DNA of 64,000 bases from positions 61,185,722-61,249,721 of the forward strand of contig CM063112.1 in the NCBI GenBank assembly GCA_031841125.1, in the 5' to 3' direction. The stretch is from Acanthococcus lagerstroemiae (lineage: Eukaryota; Arthropoda; Insecta; Hemiptera; Eriococcidae). Positions 21,900 to 34,877 of this stretch are shown piece after piece. The notes under the pieces were generated by a model. It was given only the letters and a program-made list of their open reading frames with translations, ran no database searches and had not been told where the DNA came from. The position numbers and the translations under genes are program-made. The first letter of the stretch is position 1; every line of letters begins with the position of its first letter.

Positions 21900-22140
21900 T
21901 TGTTTGTTAAAATTAAATAAATCCTTTCGTACTAAATTTAATTAACAAATTTAAAAGATAAAATCCAACCTAATTTACATCGGTTTAAACTCAAATCATG
22001 TAAATTATTAATAGTCGAACAGACTTAAAACTTTATATTTCTATTATAAAAATTAATTTAATTCAACATCGAAGTAATAAATAAAAATTTTTAATTTTTT
22101 ATTATCCTGTTATCCCTAAAGAAATTTTTAAATTTATGTT
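21900..22140 (-). pseudogene. rrnL: Nuclear copy of mitochondrial 16S (large-subunit) rRNA
   Basis: The minus strand carries the conserved 3' part of insect mitochondrial 16S rRNA in correct order. TTTAGGGATAACAGGATAAT is at 22101-22120, and TTCGATGTTGAATTAA at about 22058-22073. GTCTGTTCGACTATTAA is at about 22008-22024, and TTACATGATTTGAGTTTAAA at about 21988-22007. TAGGTTGGATTTTATCTTT is at about 21955-21973, and the sarcin-ricin loop AGTACGAAAGG at 21923-21933. These are domain V and VI landmarks. Surrounding DNA is nuclear repeat sequence, so this is a NUMT. The strong AT bias fits an insect mitochondrial source. The exact ends (within about 15 bp) are uncertain. Confidence 0.88.
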
Positions 22141-22145
22141 TTAGT

Positions 22146-25100
22146 CTTTGTTGGTCCAGGCTTGTACCGAAGGGGGGCAAGAATTATGAAAGTCCTAACT
22201 GACTCGATTTAAAATTTCCAAAGATCAAAAATTTCTTGTATTGACTAAAAAAAAAACCTTTTGGATTTTTTCAACTTTTAATCCATCTACTAAAATTTCT
22301 CAACTCCAGTGGAGTCTTATGTGCCCCCCTTATTTTCGTCCCTGACTGAAATGGTAAATTTTCCCAACTTTTTCCCAACTGATGAGTGAATAATTCCTAC
22401 AGGGGGTATGTTGTCCCCCCCCCCGCTTTCGGTACGTCCCTGTGTTGGTCAGGCTTAGTCCTATTTATTCTAATCTGTTCGGTTTTTGTCATTTATTGTA
22501 CGTGGTTGATTTTAATAACGTTTCGTTCAGGTTGTTTTGGGCTGTTTCGATTTGTTTTGACTTATAATTTGATCAGTTCCGGCTTTAATAATTTTTAATC
22601 GTTTTTGTTTTTTATGATAATTTTTGGTGAGTTTTCTTCAGATTTGGTTGTTTGGTTGGATCTGGATTCGTATGAAAATTCATAGGAGCCATATACTCCC
22701 TCGGGTAGAACAGATGTCTGGAAGAAGGAGGCGAATGTTCATCAGAAGTCACTAAAAAGTTGAAATGTTCAAAATTTCGTATGATGAGAACGAAAAGGAA
22801 ACATTGGAAATGGATTTAATACGAATATCACTTTGTAGGTTTCGATTTCTCGAATTATGATGGCTTTTGATTAAAGTTTTGATCGAAATTGAACCACATG
22901 TTGAAACTATAGTTCTTCTTGAGGTATAAGTGAAAGACTGGTTACAGTTCTTAACATATTGAACCAGTTTCACTTGGATTTTGGACAGTAGTGTGTTCGG
23001 GGCATTTTCGTGTATTATCCCATCATCAGTCAATTTTAAGTCACTGATTATGGTAACATCCGAGAACTTTCTGAGGCTGTGACCGAAACACGCCTCTTTC
23101 AAAGTGGAATTGAGTATAAATTTAAAGAACTGTCACATGTTGAAAATTAGACAACTTAAGAGAAGGCTCAAAATTAAAATATAAGTATATTATTCTCGAA
23201 TTAATTTTAACGTTATGATACTAAAAGGCAAACCCGGCCCCTACCACATTTGTGAGTCGATCTCAGCGCCTACGCTCATCCAATCACATGTATGTGAAAA
23301 GGTGTACGATAATGTAGAGAAGAATTGACCACTGGCCAAAGACGGACTTAAAGGTAGATTCAAGACACTCCTCCAGTTGTCTTCAGTTGCTAGAGCCTAA
23401 AGATTATTTAAATTGAGGGTGCAGTTAGTAATTGGGAAAATCGAAGATATAGAAGCGTCTTATCGTCTGACATTTTTGCCGTGCCCCTCTTCCCTATTCC
23501 AGAATAATTGTTTCATCCGGATGATCTCTAGGACTCTGGCGTAATTGTCGGGTTTTCTTACAAACTATTTATTTTGAATAATTTCTCAAGAATTAGGTGT
23601 CTGCATGCTATCTATTAACCGCTAATATTTCTTCCTCGAAACTTCCACTTTCTGTGAAAACCACCAGGCGCTCATTCTTTGGTTAGTGGGTGACTAATTC
23701 AAGATTTTTTGGAGTAACCCACTGAACCACATTTTTCTGCTGAATTACATACATATAGCCAGATTAAATATCACAATTATGCAAACTTTGTATTATTAGT
23801 TCGCTGATAACGATAATCGAAAATAACGCCCGATGGCATTGACGTATTATACTCTTAGAGTTGATTCACAAATCTCAAAACCAGGTTACACTGATGTAAA
23901 CTTCACAAGAATCAGAATATCTAGAACGCGATCAAACGATGTTCACAGATTCCGCAATAATCCCCTGCTGTCTCACTGGCATACTATCATCTATTCTCTC
24001 AGGAATGAATGACTAATAGCCTCTTCAAAGAATATTCAGTAATATGCACGGCGAAGTCTGACGTTAAATGTAGAGAATATAGAATTTTAATTCTATAGGC
24101 ATTTCTCTAATTTGTTTTATGCATTTTTTCCAATAGATTCCTCACCATCATATTTATACGTTTTCGTTAGAAGCTCCTAGATTATAGGAAATCGATTGAG
24201 TCTCTAGATTGGTTCCTCTTGTGTGTGACAACTCATTGATAGAAAGGCTAAATTATTTTTTATTTTTGAAAATCATGTCGTGGTCTAGTTCTAGAGCGAA
24301 AACTCCACTCACAGCCAAATGAATTAGGAGGCTCGAAAAATTTAACGAGATTGGAGTTCAAGTATTTGTATATACGCATTGAAATACTCAAAATGGATAG
24401 AAATCACCGCCACCGTGTTGAATACACTTATGCCAATTATCAAAAAAAAATTGTAATTATCTTAGTGTACGAGAAGGTAGAACAGATTTGCCCTCAGTGT
24501 CTCTGGAAAAATGTCTCCTGCTCAGTTCCTAAATCGTAAGATCGTAGTGCGATGTTAAGAACACTATGTAACTTCAAAAGTTTTGGAAACGTACGACACT
24601 TCTAGAAGGCTTTTGTGAGGGGGTAAAGGATTTGTTCGGCGCCATCCGACTTGACTTTGATACGGAAAAAATACATCGAGAGTCTCTCCTGACAGAACTG
24701 TAGTCTTGTCTTGAGCTCAGAGTCGTACTGAAGGAGAGCACACTTCTTCACCACTTTCGTTTAGTTTGGCTGAATCTGTGGCAAATTACGAACCTACGTT
24801 CTTTTCGTAATTTAAGATTTCAAAAATATTCATCAGTAAACGAATCGGACCCAAGTTAGTATAGTGAAAATGGACCTTTTATATCTAGCATAATTGGAAT
24901 TCTCTCCCTCTTAAAAAATACATTTTCCGTCGGTTTGTTCTTGGCTCTGTGATTAATCGTTAAGTATGCATTATTATATAATTCGAATAGTCATTTCTGC
25001 ATCTCTCAGTATCTGACCCAAATGAATTCGAGTATTCAGAAATTTTTTTCACGTGGTCTCTTTAATTATCACGCTATAATTCTACACCGACAGATGTAAG

Positions 25101-25670
25101 CAAATATTTGTTTTTTCATTTCATCGCAGACCAAGATAGGGTTATAAATGATCGGACAGAAGTAATACGTGTCGTAAATATAGATTGAAGATTGTTATTA
25201 ACTGCGAAATTGAAAGGATTATATTTATTATTGTTTATCGTCTAATCTGTAATATTGTCAAAATTTATAATCGTGTTTGCAAGTACCGATGGATCATCAT
25301 TTATTACTACGGACATGGTAAGGAGAATTGTAGTGAAAAATTTGGCATAAAGTATGCCATTCGATATGTGAGTTCTGAAAGGCATAAGGATAAGTTATAA
25401 GATTATCGCCATACTCCACCAGATCCCAGTAGTTCCAACATTGTGGAAAGGGAGGGTTAAAATCACATCTTAAGCTACAGCTGAAAAAAAAGAAATTCTA
25501 AAAAAGTTTAAGTTCCGTACACCACCATGAAGAAATCTCAACATTTTTTCGCAGTCACCCAAAAGTCTTTAAGGGTTGAAGAAACCCTTTACATTATCGT
25601 ATATTTGTGAGTGCTAGGTTGAATTTCTTGAATTTTTTTATAAAGGCCTCGAGTTCTGTGAATTTTCTTC
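22146..25670. other. Unassigned AT-rich DNA, no gene recognised
   Basis: Frames reach 116 codons (22752-23102, minus) but have no recognisable domain. A run of ten C lies at about 22415. I see no transposon termini. Confidence 0.4.
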
Positions 25671-25673
25671 ATT

Positions 25674-25790
25674 GGTATGGAACGTATGGCGATGCACGCA
25701 TGCCAAATTGGCTCCTCAGGCACCGCACCTGGCCCCGGAAACTATTTTTTCGAGTATCGCATCAGTGACCGCAGAGGGAGAAGAAAAGCT
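25674..25790 (+). repeat. Dispersed repeat with ACGCATGCCAAA and CACCGCACC
   Basis: ACGTATGGCGATGCACGCAT, CACCGCACC, CCCGGAAACTA and a GCATCGCATCAGTGACC phrase recur in order at 31128-31215. The later part recurs in reverse complement at 35985-36110. Non-coding; family unknown. Confidence 0.65.
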
Positions 25791-25799
25791 AATTATCCC

Positions 25800-26815
25800 C
25801 GAATCTGCTTCCCTGCACCCGTATCTATCCATCGATGGAAATTTATTTTCCTCTCGTCCTCCTACAATCACATATTTAAATCGTATTTCTTGTCTTTTAT
25901 TCTTTTTGAAAGAAAATTCAATAGTAGGGGTTCTTCAATTTCTGTATGTACTCTGAATGAAAACGATAAATGTAAATATATTAGGTAATCCGTAAAAAAT
26001 TTAGAACACTTGTTTCCCCATTCCTAGCGCTATATCTTCTTTTTAAATGGTCGTAAGAGGCAGAAACTTTATTATCAAAGAATAACACTGACGGTTCCCA
26101 AAGAGTGTCGAAGAAAAATTTCGTTAATTCGTTCATTTTATTGAAACATTCGTATGCGCAAATAGAGGGGAGGTAGAATTGAAGGGCGAAAGCCCCCTTT
26201 CCCGCAAAAAAAAAATTGAAATATTATACGAATGGAAGAATTTTAGCATTATTAGGATACGTGTCAGCCCTCCTTGAGCCTCTCTACTCCAGGTCGGCTA
26301 TTTGCGCTTATGGAAAATTTGATGTCGAATAACTTGTTTGATATCGATTCCCTCATGGAGGAAAATTATGGCCCTGATTCTAACTCGATGCGGTGTGTAA
26401 CATGACATGATTATGTAAATCCAGCTCAAAAAAATAACGCAAAAAATCCAGTTTAGAAAATTACTGCAAACAATCATCATAGAGAACATTTTCCGTGAAA
26501 ATTTCTTCTTAGATCGTAATAAGAAGTAATTGAGATTTTGAGATGAATAAATTCGAATACCTTCCCCAACAAAATGGCTTTCGTACGTCCTTGCTATTTT
26601 TATTTCGTAAGTTCGATCTTATTAATTGTTTGGGGTAAACAAAATGTGAAAACCCAAAATTTCACTTAAGCATAATGTTAAAAATTGTCTCGCAGATGAT
26701 GAGATCCGATCTCTTATATTATCTGCGAGTTCATGCATTTAAGTTAAAACTAATAACTTCTCGTAGGGGAGAGGGTTCAACATTTCCATAAAATATAATG
26801 TAAATGTTATTTTGT
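25800..26815. other. Unassigned AT-rich DNA
   Basis: No gene recognised; only short frames. Confidence 0.35.
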
Positions 26816-26819
26816 CAAA

Positions 26820-27340
26820 TTAAAGGGTAGCTGAACTCAATTTTAATAACGGTCCGATGCTAATTTGGAAAATTGTGGCATTTATTAATCAACAGGAGAC
26901 TGAAAACTGAAGATATCAATAAACGCATATGGACATTATTCCTTGGATCTTGAAGGTCGCTGAACTCACTTTTGAAAATATATTAACCATATCTGGACAT
27001 TTCTGCAGGTACAAAGAGAGAAAGGATGGGGATAGCGTCACAGCATGGAGAGGAGGGGGTAAAAGTGAGCATAATCTCTCTCCTAGTCGACTGTCTTTGC
27101 TTTCCCAGTTGCCAGAAAAACCAAGAATTTTTTTGAAGGAGGTGAGCACGTTCTTTCTCGAGTTACTCCGCTTGCCCCATGAAAAATTGGTTACAATGCG
27201 AGCCAGGAGAGGGTCACAGATATCAATACTCCTGAGCAGATACAATAAGGGTATCATTTATGAGGTTTTGAAGGACGCAGAACTAATTTTTGATAATATT
27301 GTAACTCCAGCTCGGGATGTATCATATTTACAGTGAGAGA
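26820..27340 (-). repeat. Satellite-like module, inverted orientation
   Basis: GGTCGCTGAACTCACTTTTG-type phrases occur at about 26827, 26955 and 27280. GATATCAATA recurs 308 bp apart (about 26912 and 27220). On the other strand they read like the ATTGAATTCAGTGACCTCAA module at 30, 33 and 40 kb. A 135-codon frame (26929-27336) runs through the repeat and is not supported as a gene. Confidence 0.5.
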
Positions 27341-27663
27341 TGTTGGGGAGAAGGTTCACAGTATTCATCGAGAGACTAACCGAAAGGGGACAGAAGCCTT
27401 CTCTTAAAGTCTAATAACTGGCCTTAGTCGAAAAATCAACATCGCTCTGTAAGAACGTTTTGGAATGACTTTTGGATTGTTCTTGCCTGTTTTTACTACT
27501 GAAATCAGGAAGAGAAACTTCATCTCCGAACGGTTTGTGAAGTTGGATACTTTCCGGTTAAAGAATGTATGCCCCCTCCCTTCCTTAGGTATTTTGATGC
27601 AGTACTGGTCCATCAGTCCTTAGGTTTTTTTCCGGTTAAACCGAATGAAAAGTACCTGTATCA

Positions 27664-27713
27664 TACCTCTCTTTTCTAATTCACTCTCAATCCGAGCCCT
27701 GGAATCCGCCCTT
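27664..27713 (-). repeat. 5'-truncated SINE fragment
   Basis: About 50 bp (CTCTTTTCTAATTCACTCTC onward to CCGCCCTTTC) match the 3' portion of the full SINE that begins 77 bp away at 27790. The tRNA-like head is missing, as in 5' truncation during target-primed integration. Confidence 0.7.
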
Positions 27714-27789
27714 TCAGCGGTATTTGCGGGGAGTGATTGCCGCAACTTCCCTTCACCTCTACATACCACGCTGTCATTTTGTTTAGCCC

Positions 27790-28009
27790 TCTTTCTCTAA
27801 TTTGCTCTCAATCCGAGCTCCGGAATCCGCCCTTTCGAGCATTACTCCAGAGACGTCGGGGAGGCTGTTAGGGCTGTCTCAGCCCTCTTCCCTTCTAGCC
27901 GAAAAACCGGCTTAGGTCGAAATTTAGCGAGTTGCTACGTGAGCTCGAACTCAGGGCCTCCGAATTCCAAGACCAACGCGCTATCCACTTGGCCAACCAG
28001 ACCTCACTC
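27790..28009 (-). mobile_element. tRNA-derived SINE, full-length, 12 bp target duplication
   Basis: Minus-strand SINE of 220 bp. The 5' head has a pol III A box (TGGCCAAGTGGATAG, 27981-27995) and a B box (GAGTTCGAGCTC, 27941-27952), spaced as in a tRNA. A tRNA-unrelated body and an AAATTAGAGAAAGAGG-like 3' end follow, without a long poly-A. TTTGTTTAGCCC is repeated exactly on both sides (27778-27789 and 28010-28021). A sister copy lies at 34878-35096. The GGATAGCGCGTTGG core recalls tRNA-Arg, but I do not assign the parent tRNA. It does not fold as a clean tRNA gene. Confidence 0.9.
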
Positions 28010-28021
28010 TTTGTTTAGCCC

Positions 28022-29985
28022 ATTATACTAATTTCCTTATCATGTGTAGCAGTCAACTCGTTCATGTTGTTTAGATGGGCAATGTTCGGTTTATATTGTA
28101 TATAATGCTAAGATCTAGGGGGCTCCTAGTCAATTATAAGATTGGAGTCCCTCGTCAAACCCGTGTCCCAGTCTACTGCCGGAGTAAAAATGAGAATGAA
28201 TCTTGGGGCTTAGATTTATAGCTAGTAAGCCAACCCTGCGCCCCCCCCCCCCCAAAAAAAAAATCGGAAGTTAAGGTTCAAAATTTGCTGGTAACAAAAT
28301 ATTTTCAGTTCCTGGAGAATAACTCTCGTTTGTGAAGTATTTTTCCTCATGAAAAATGTAGGTAGCGCTATAAGACTTTGATGATGAAGGAAGATTGCCA
28401 GAATTTAATACTACGTTCGCCCTAAAAGTGTCCAAATATGCCTAGGCCCTTTTTACAACTATTTTCAACACACTGTCAAACTAATGTGAAAATTGAATTT
28501 GGTGATTTTGAAAACCTTACAGATCATATTACGTATGATAAGAGCTAATGAAAATTTTAAAAGTCTTAATACCAAAGCTATTACAGATATTGATGAAACA
28601 CAGGTAACTAGGAAGTTGAAAGCGTAATTTTTCAGAATTGAGGAGGAGTGGGGAGGAAAAAATTTCAGTGGTGGAGAGGGAAAGGGAGAGAAACGGATCC
28701 GGGTCAGGTAGCAACCTCGTTCGCAAAACTGTGTGACATTGTGAAAATCGAAAAAAACGTTTTCTCCCATAAGGCCTGTGTTAACATATGGCAATGGGTA
28801 CAATCATTTTCAACCTCATCAACGGCTAGGATAGTTATGAAAAAATTTTAAATAATCTTCCTTATGTGAAATGAGCAAGATTTTTCAACTTAAATAATTT
28901 CCGATGAAAATCGGTATTTATCGACTTTATACGAGAAAGTTTCAAATTAGAAGAACTACTTCACCCCTGGGGGTGAAGCTCCACTCGGATTCTCGGGGAC
29001 TCTTAATACATTAATAATTATAGTATCCCAAGAGACAAACTGTATCAACATGCAACTTTCCCAGCATTTTTGCTTTTATATGTCAATTTGTCGAATAATT
29101 CTACTGGACTGCTAGGCTCGAACACTCAGCAAGCAACAACAAGCGGTATTTAGTACATATTAGCATCTGCTATTGAGCCTTGTTTTTTGAACCAACAAAG
29201 GTACCTGCATATCGATAGTATCACCGACTGACTGTAAACACACGAAAACTGTTTTCCATAATTACCGGATGGAATTCAAGGATTCGAAAAACTAGCAAAA
29301 ATATGTTTTAGTTCCGAGTAAGGAAATCCCGACGACGCAATAAATTTACAAATGGACGGCGATGAGCTGATGGCACGTATATTTACTCTGCGGGCCGTCT
29401 TCGACGTATCAGCGAAAAATACTGCATATTTTCGGGATTGTTTGCAAAAATATTTGACCACGTTTGCGGGCCGTGCTGACAAGGTTATTGGTTCGACGAA
29501 GATGACCATTATACGCAGATTAGGGGGTCTGGGATCGACGAAACATAATTAAGGATTTGCAAACACAATCAAATGTGACAGAAAGTTTGCTCAGGAAAAC
29601 ATTCTCGAAATGACACGTGGTAATGAGAGCGATAGAAATTCAACGCCGCTCTCATCAAAGTAACTATACGAAAAACACGTGGAAAAAGAGGTGGAACTTT
29701 CTAGAGAACATACGAGTGCTTGTCAATGCAAGTATATAGGTCGGGGTTTCGGATTCTTTTCGCAATCATCAACTCGAACTTTCATTGCAAATAAAACAGG
29801 AATGTTCGTAGCCCCGGGCCTGATTATGTGATCATTTTCCAGGAGAGCCTAAACATAATTATTTGCTAGAGCCAGTTCTTTTCTGGAGCTGAAGCCGGAA
29901 TCACAGACCGGAAAAGATGGTTCGCTGAAGTCGGAGCCGGGGTTGTTACCAATTTCAGAATTTTATTACAGTTTAAGCCGATTTC
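28022..29985. other. Unassigned AT-rich DNA
   Basis: C13 followed by A9 at 28241-28262. Frames of 112 codons or less without recognised domains, including an open pair around 29276-29552. Confidence 0.35.
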
Positions 29986-29989
29986 TGAA

Positions 29990-30665
29990 TTCAGCTTCGA
30001 GTCCTGGTAAGGTACTTCGAGAAGTGAGCAAGACCTGTTTCAATACAACAAGATGAATAAATCGTCTCTATGTGTTTTTTTGGCGGGACCCCATTAGGTC
30101 AAATCCAAAAATATTACTTCCAACTCGAAAAATTGAATACAGTCTGAATATGAAGACTAATATATTTAATCCGAATCCCTTTTCAGTGGAACTCACATGG
30201 TTTCACCCTCAATAAGTCGGATCTGAAAATTGCCTTCAAAATTGAGTTCAGTGGTCTCAAAATCCGAGATAAATTGAATACAGTCTCGGTGAATCGACCA
30301 TGATTTAGCCGGAACCCCCTTCGGTAGGACCACAACCCTTTCCGGTGTTACTCCAATGGGTCAGATCCAAGAACTGCCTTTGAAATTGAATTCAGAGACC
30401 GCGAAAACCTATAAAGTTAATAAGTAGAATCTCGATGTTATAATGACCATTATTTATAACCATAACCACCGTGGTAAAGATTAGAAGCCCTTTTGGTGGC
30501 ACCGCGATGAATTGAACCCAAAACTTATACTCAGAATCGAATTCACCAACCTCGAAAGAGTACACATATATATCGACTATCATGTCACATATCTCCATTA
30601 CCCCCTCCTCCATTAATTTTTTGGAACCACCCCCGACATCATTACCTATATCGCAGAATCAATCT
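29990..30665 (+). repeat. Diverged satellite-like tandem (~150 bp unit)
   Basis: Consecutive units share AATTGAATACAGTCTCG (about 30125, 30272, 30420), an ATTTAGCCGGAACCCCCTT-like phrase, GGGTCAGATCCAA, and AAATTGAATTCAGAGACC. Spacing is close to 150 bp. Copies are strongly diverged. Confidence 0.65.
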
Positions 30666-31127
30666 ATATTATATTAATTTGGCATTGTATAACCTTCTTC
30701 CAATATCTAAATTTATACGTTTTTAACACTCTCGAGGGTTGAGAAAACATGCTTTGAAAAATGTCCAGGGCAAATGTATTTTTTTTTTAAGGGGTGGCGT
30801 CGTGGCGCAACCTGTTAATAATATTCGATCGAGCTGAAATTTTCTGGTTCGTACCTTTCCTACGTGAAACAACCCAGATACACTCATTAAAATTCAAAGA
30901 AAAAATTTCATCACGTAGAAATGGCTGCATCCTCGAGTGCCCAAATTGAGATTCCGGGAGTGCTTAGATGAAATTATGTATTCTAGTTAAAAACAATCAA
31001 ATACATACATGTTAGACTTCATTCCTTTGTCGAAATCATTTTGGTTACATCCCCTTCTCCGACCGTTCGCAAGGGGTCTGGACTCTAGAATTAACGTTTG
31101 TACTTTTCAATATGGTGTGGTGGGACG
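30666..31127. other. Unassigned AT-rich DNA
   Basis: Nothing recognised. Confidence 0.3.
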
Positions 31128-31215
31128 TATGGCGATGTACGCATGCCAAAGTGGCCCCAATGACACCGCACCCCGAGCACTGGAAACTACCCTTTCGGGC
31201 ATCGCCTCAGTGTCA
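31128..31215 (+). repeat. Dispersed repeat with ACGCATGCCAAA and CACCGCACC, copy 2
   Basis: See 25674-25790. ACGTATGGCGATGTACGCAT, CACCGCACC, GGAAACTACC and GGGCATCGCCTCAGTG occur in the same order. Confidence 0.65.
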
Positions 31216-32610
31216 AGGGGAATTGTACGTTTCAATATATAGATACTACTGTTTTTTGAATCGATGAGTTAATTTTTGAGGCCGTATCAGCAGTAATCAG
31301 CCCCCCCCCCTTCACACTGAGCCATCCGGGGGATAGAATCTGAATTATCAAATTACATAAATGGTACGGTAAGGTAGGGCTAAAACACAAAGAGAAAGAA
31401 GATGTGAATATTTTGAAAGTATCTGAAGAATTATGAAATAAACGTCTTAAAATGTTTTAAAGAAAAAAACTGAAAGGTAGTTCAGAGGTCCTTGAGTCTC
31501 CTACGGGGGAATTCGTGTGAAATACAGGATTTCATGCAGAGTTATGTTTAGCGTATGATAAATGAAGAGGCGTGAAGTTCAAAACATCCTATGTGCCAAC
31601 TTTTGCAAAAGTGGTTTTGTGCATGCAAACTGTTTTAAGAACTGCCGCACATACAATACTAAATATCTTAAGTGCCCATAGAGCCTCAAAGTAGTTCTAA
31701 TTTTAACCCAAAGATCGCAGCACGCACATGTGGCGGCGAGCGATCCATACAAAATATTCTAACTCCAGTGGCAGGAAGCGTTTGACGTTGATGGCACTTG
31801 GGATGTTTTGCTTCGTCTTTCCCATGAACCTGGGATGTGCGCAACGTCAACTCTCGTTTTCTCAGCTTAGGCATGACTGAGCCCCTAAATTTGTACATGG
31901 ACATGTGTATGAAGTTTCAGAGAATTAGCTGGGCGCCCATTTTGCCAAACCCACCCCCTTCACCTCAGCTGAAACCGTTTTTTGCTTCTCCTGTAAACTC
32001 TTGACATTGCTACATAGGATGTTTTGAACTTCAAGATTTCAAATAGTCATAAAATATTTCTGTGTTTCAAATTTGTTTAATTCAGTAAAGGGGTTACCTA
32101 TATTACCCAGACGAGAGTCGGTAAGGGGTGGGCGCGAATGAACAAGTCTCCTCCACTGTGGATTCTAACTTACCAAAGAAGATTTGGGTTAAGTAATCGT
32201 CATCATTCTGAGATTGTATTCCATTCATAAGTGTCTAGGTTTGCTGAGATGAATTCTGCGAGTGAATTTCGAATCCGATCTCGCAATATGTCACCATAAC
32301 GACAAAAATGAGAAAATAGTTGAGTCTTTTGGATTCAGTTCATTTACATATCTAATAGCTTATCATAAGAAAGTCAAAAATAATTGTCCACTTGGTGATG
32401 AGGTATCCTAAAGTAAAAACAAATTAGACTAGTACTTGATGTTCGCCTCTTATAGTAGCTTATCAGGCAGTGGCGTAGCCGGGGGGGGGGGCTAAAGGGG
32501 CCATGGCCCCATAAGATTTTTTTTTTTCATTAAAAATATTGGCAGCTTAAATAAAATTTAAAAATCACTAAAGCCAGCTGGTATATTTTTTAATAAATCT
32601 TACTTGGCCT
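31216..32610. other. Unassigned DNA with one transposon-end-like phrase
   Basis: CAGTGGCGTAGCC followed by a run of 11 G and GGGGCCATGGCCCC (32467-32511) resembles the end of common non-autonomous DNA elements. I found no partner end. Confidence 0.35.
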
Positions 32611-32614
32611 CCCC

Positions 32615-33330
32615 ATGCAAAAATGTATATCAGGGGATTGTATCCAAAATTTACTCGCAGAATTGAATTCAGCAATCTTAAAGCCTACGAAGAAGAAACA
32701 ATCTGGAGAAAAATTACCATTATTTGGCCGAAAATCACTACACAGATCAGGCAGTTTTACAGAAAATAGATAGTGACGTATGGCTTGGCTTTCTGACTTC
32801 AATTTCTTTTTAATATAGCCCCTCAGGAAAGTGTAGGTAAGGAAAGAGTGAGGAGTGTCGGATCCGTAAATAATTTTCAAAAATGAATTCTATAAATTAG
32901 ATGCTGTCTCGAAATTGAACCCTGTGATGGCACGCCAAAGAACCATCAGCCTCAAAATCGAAATCGGTGACCTCAAAAACATACAAATCGCCGCCCTTTT
33001 CAAATTTTATTTTTCTACCCCCTCCCTCTATTTTGGAGCCTCTCTGAAGCTTGGTTGGGGGATTTTCGTTTTGCAAAGTGAACTCTCTCTAGTGAGACAC
33101 CGTAGGTCGGGGTCAAAATTTGCGCAATTTGGCGGTTTTGGAAACCAATAAATTGAATATAATACAGATGAAATGATTAAGATTTAACCAGAATCTCCTT
33201 AGATGGAACAGAACCCCATTTAGTGAGATCCCATGAGGCCGGTTCCACATATTACTTCCAAAATTGAATTTAGAGACCTCAAATCTTAAACTGAACACAA
33301 TCTAAATATGTTGTATAAGATTCCAAAACT
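32615..33330 (+). repeat. Diverged satellite-like modules
   Basis: Phrases GGATTGTATCCAAAATTTACTC, AGAATTGAATTCAGCAATC, CGAAATCGGTGACCTCAAAA and CCGGTTCCACATATTACTTC recur in the same order as at 30 kb. Units are separated by unrelated or more diverged stretches. Confidence 0.6.
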
Positions 33331-33534
33331 TAACATGGTAAAGATAAAATTGAGAAAATTCAAAAAAGATTTTGAAATGCTTAGGTATATTGCAAAATCT
33401 TTACATATTATATCCATTTGAAATTGTATACAAAGAACTTTTGGTTGGCTTTGAGATTATGAGTAAAAAATAGAAGATGTCTGGCGAAGTTGATCTTCTT
33501 GTGAGGGATATTCTGAATCACAAAATTTACGGGT

Positions 33535-33830
33535 TCGAATCAAAAATTTACTCGCAGAATTAAACTCAACAAATGTGAACACTTATGAATGGAAGAGAAT
33601 TTCATAATGATAACAACTATTATTTAGCCAACATGTTCTCTGGTGGAACTTCACTGAGTAACCCCCTTTTCTGGAACATCAATAAGTTGAATCCAAAATT
33701 TACCCTCAAAATCGAATTCAATGTCCTCGGAACCCAATATATCGACTATACGTCTAATTTCACCTTCATCAACTCCAACTCTCCCTGAGTTCACTGACCT
33801 ATTTCACGGAGTTAATTTATATCATATATT
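33535..33830 (+). repeat. Diverged satellite-like modules, two units
   Basis: GAATCAAAAATTTACTCGCAG at 33537 and GAATCCAAAATTTACCCTCA at about 33688 are about 150 bp apart, with ATTTAGCC, GGAAC and CCTCGGAACCCAATATATCG phrases in register with the 30 kb family. Confidence 0.6.
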
Positions 33831-34865
33831 TAACTGGTATCATGTAACTTACCAAACCTAAATATTCGTTTCTAACAGCCTCGAGGGTCGAGAGAAACAT
33901 TTCTAACACAAATGTCAAAATCGAATGTATTTTTCCGTAAGAAGGGAGGGGGGAGTCGGAGCGGCATTTTTAATACTATCCAATCGAGCTGCAATCTTTG
34001 GAGGCTTACCCTCTCCTTCAATTAGAATAGAATCGTCTGAGTTGGATTAATTTATCTTCCAGATTTGGAGAGGTCTCCAGAAGCTAAATGGAGGTGGTGG
34101 GCGGAATCCCACGTTCTAAGCCTTCGAAGTATTGAAAAAATTTTGGAATTTCGGAATGCAATTTCGTGCGCATTTGTAGTATGTACTCGCACTAATGACA
34201 CATTTTATGACAAAGATGCAGTTTCAAAATTTCCATTTTTGGTTCCACTCGAATGCGTTTGGAATTTTTTAATTTGATGTCTCGAAATTTTTGCGCATGT
34301 ATATTTTCCCGGCAATTCAGCGGTCACGCTTCCACTATCTCGAGTTCAATTTTAAATGCTTTTGCAAAATGCCTCTCAAAAGTGAATTGAACTAACTTAT
34401 TATTGCTGGGACACTTTTCGTTTTATTCGCTTAATGTGCTCGCGAAGTTCTCATTTCGTTTTCGTTTTTCAAAACCCGACGAGATGCTGGTAAATAAATG
34501 GAGCAAAAACACGTACTGTTACACCTACCAGACGAGATAATTATTATTTTGACGACGCACGAAAACCAAAACAAATCATTTATTTTGTTTTCTTTCATAA
34601 GAATTATATGATACTTTCACCTTACCATTTCATCGTAGCCTGTCTTCGTGTATGCACACCGCAATTACCGATCAGATCGACGACCCCAGGCGCAATTTGA
34701 TTAAAGCGCTCGTGATTAGTTGGTAGAGAAGTAAGAATTCGGTTGTATTTTTACTACCTGCTATTAGTCTGGGAAAATTAGATATAAAAATCGACTATTA
34801 AAAAAAATGGAGTGAGCTTATTTTTGGTAGAAAATTAAATATGATGGCCTTACAGAAAATACCAG
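33831..34865. other. Unassigned DNA
   Basis: No gene recognised; only short frames. Confidence 0.35.
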
Positions 34866-34877
34866 AAGTTATCACCC

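Noticed and set aside
26929..27336. 135-codon frame
   Set aside because: Runs through satellite-like modules; no domain, and homologous modules elsewhere are not open.
27930..28009. A tRNA gene on the minus strand
   Set aside because: A and B boxes are tRNA-like, but the anticodon stem is poorly paired, a unrelated body follows, and 12 bp duplications mark it as a SINE.
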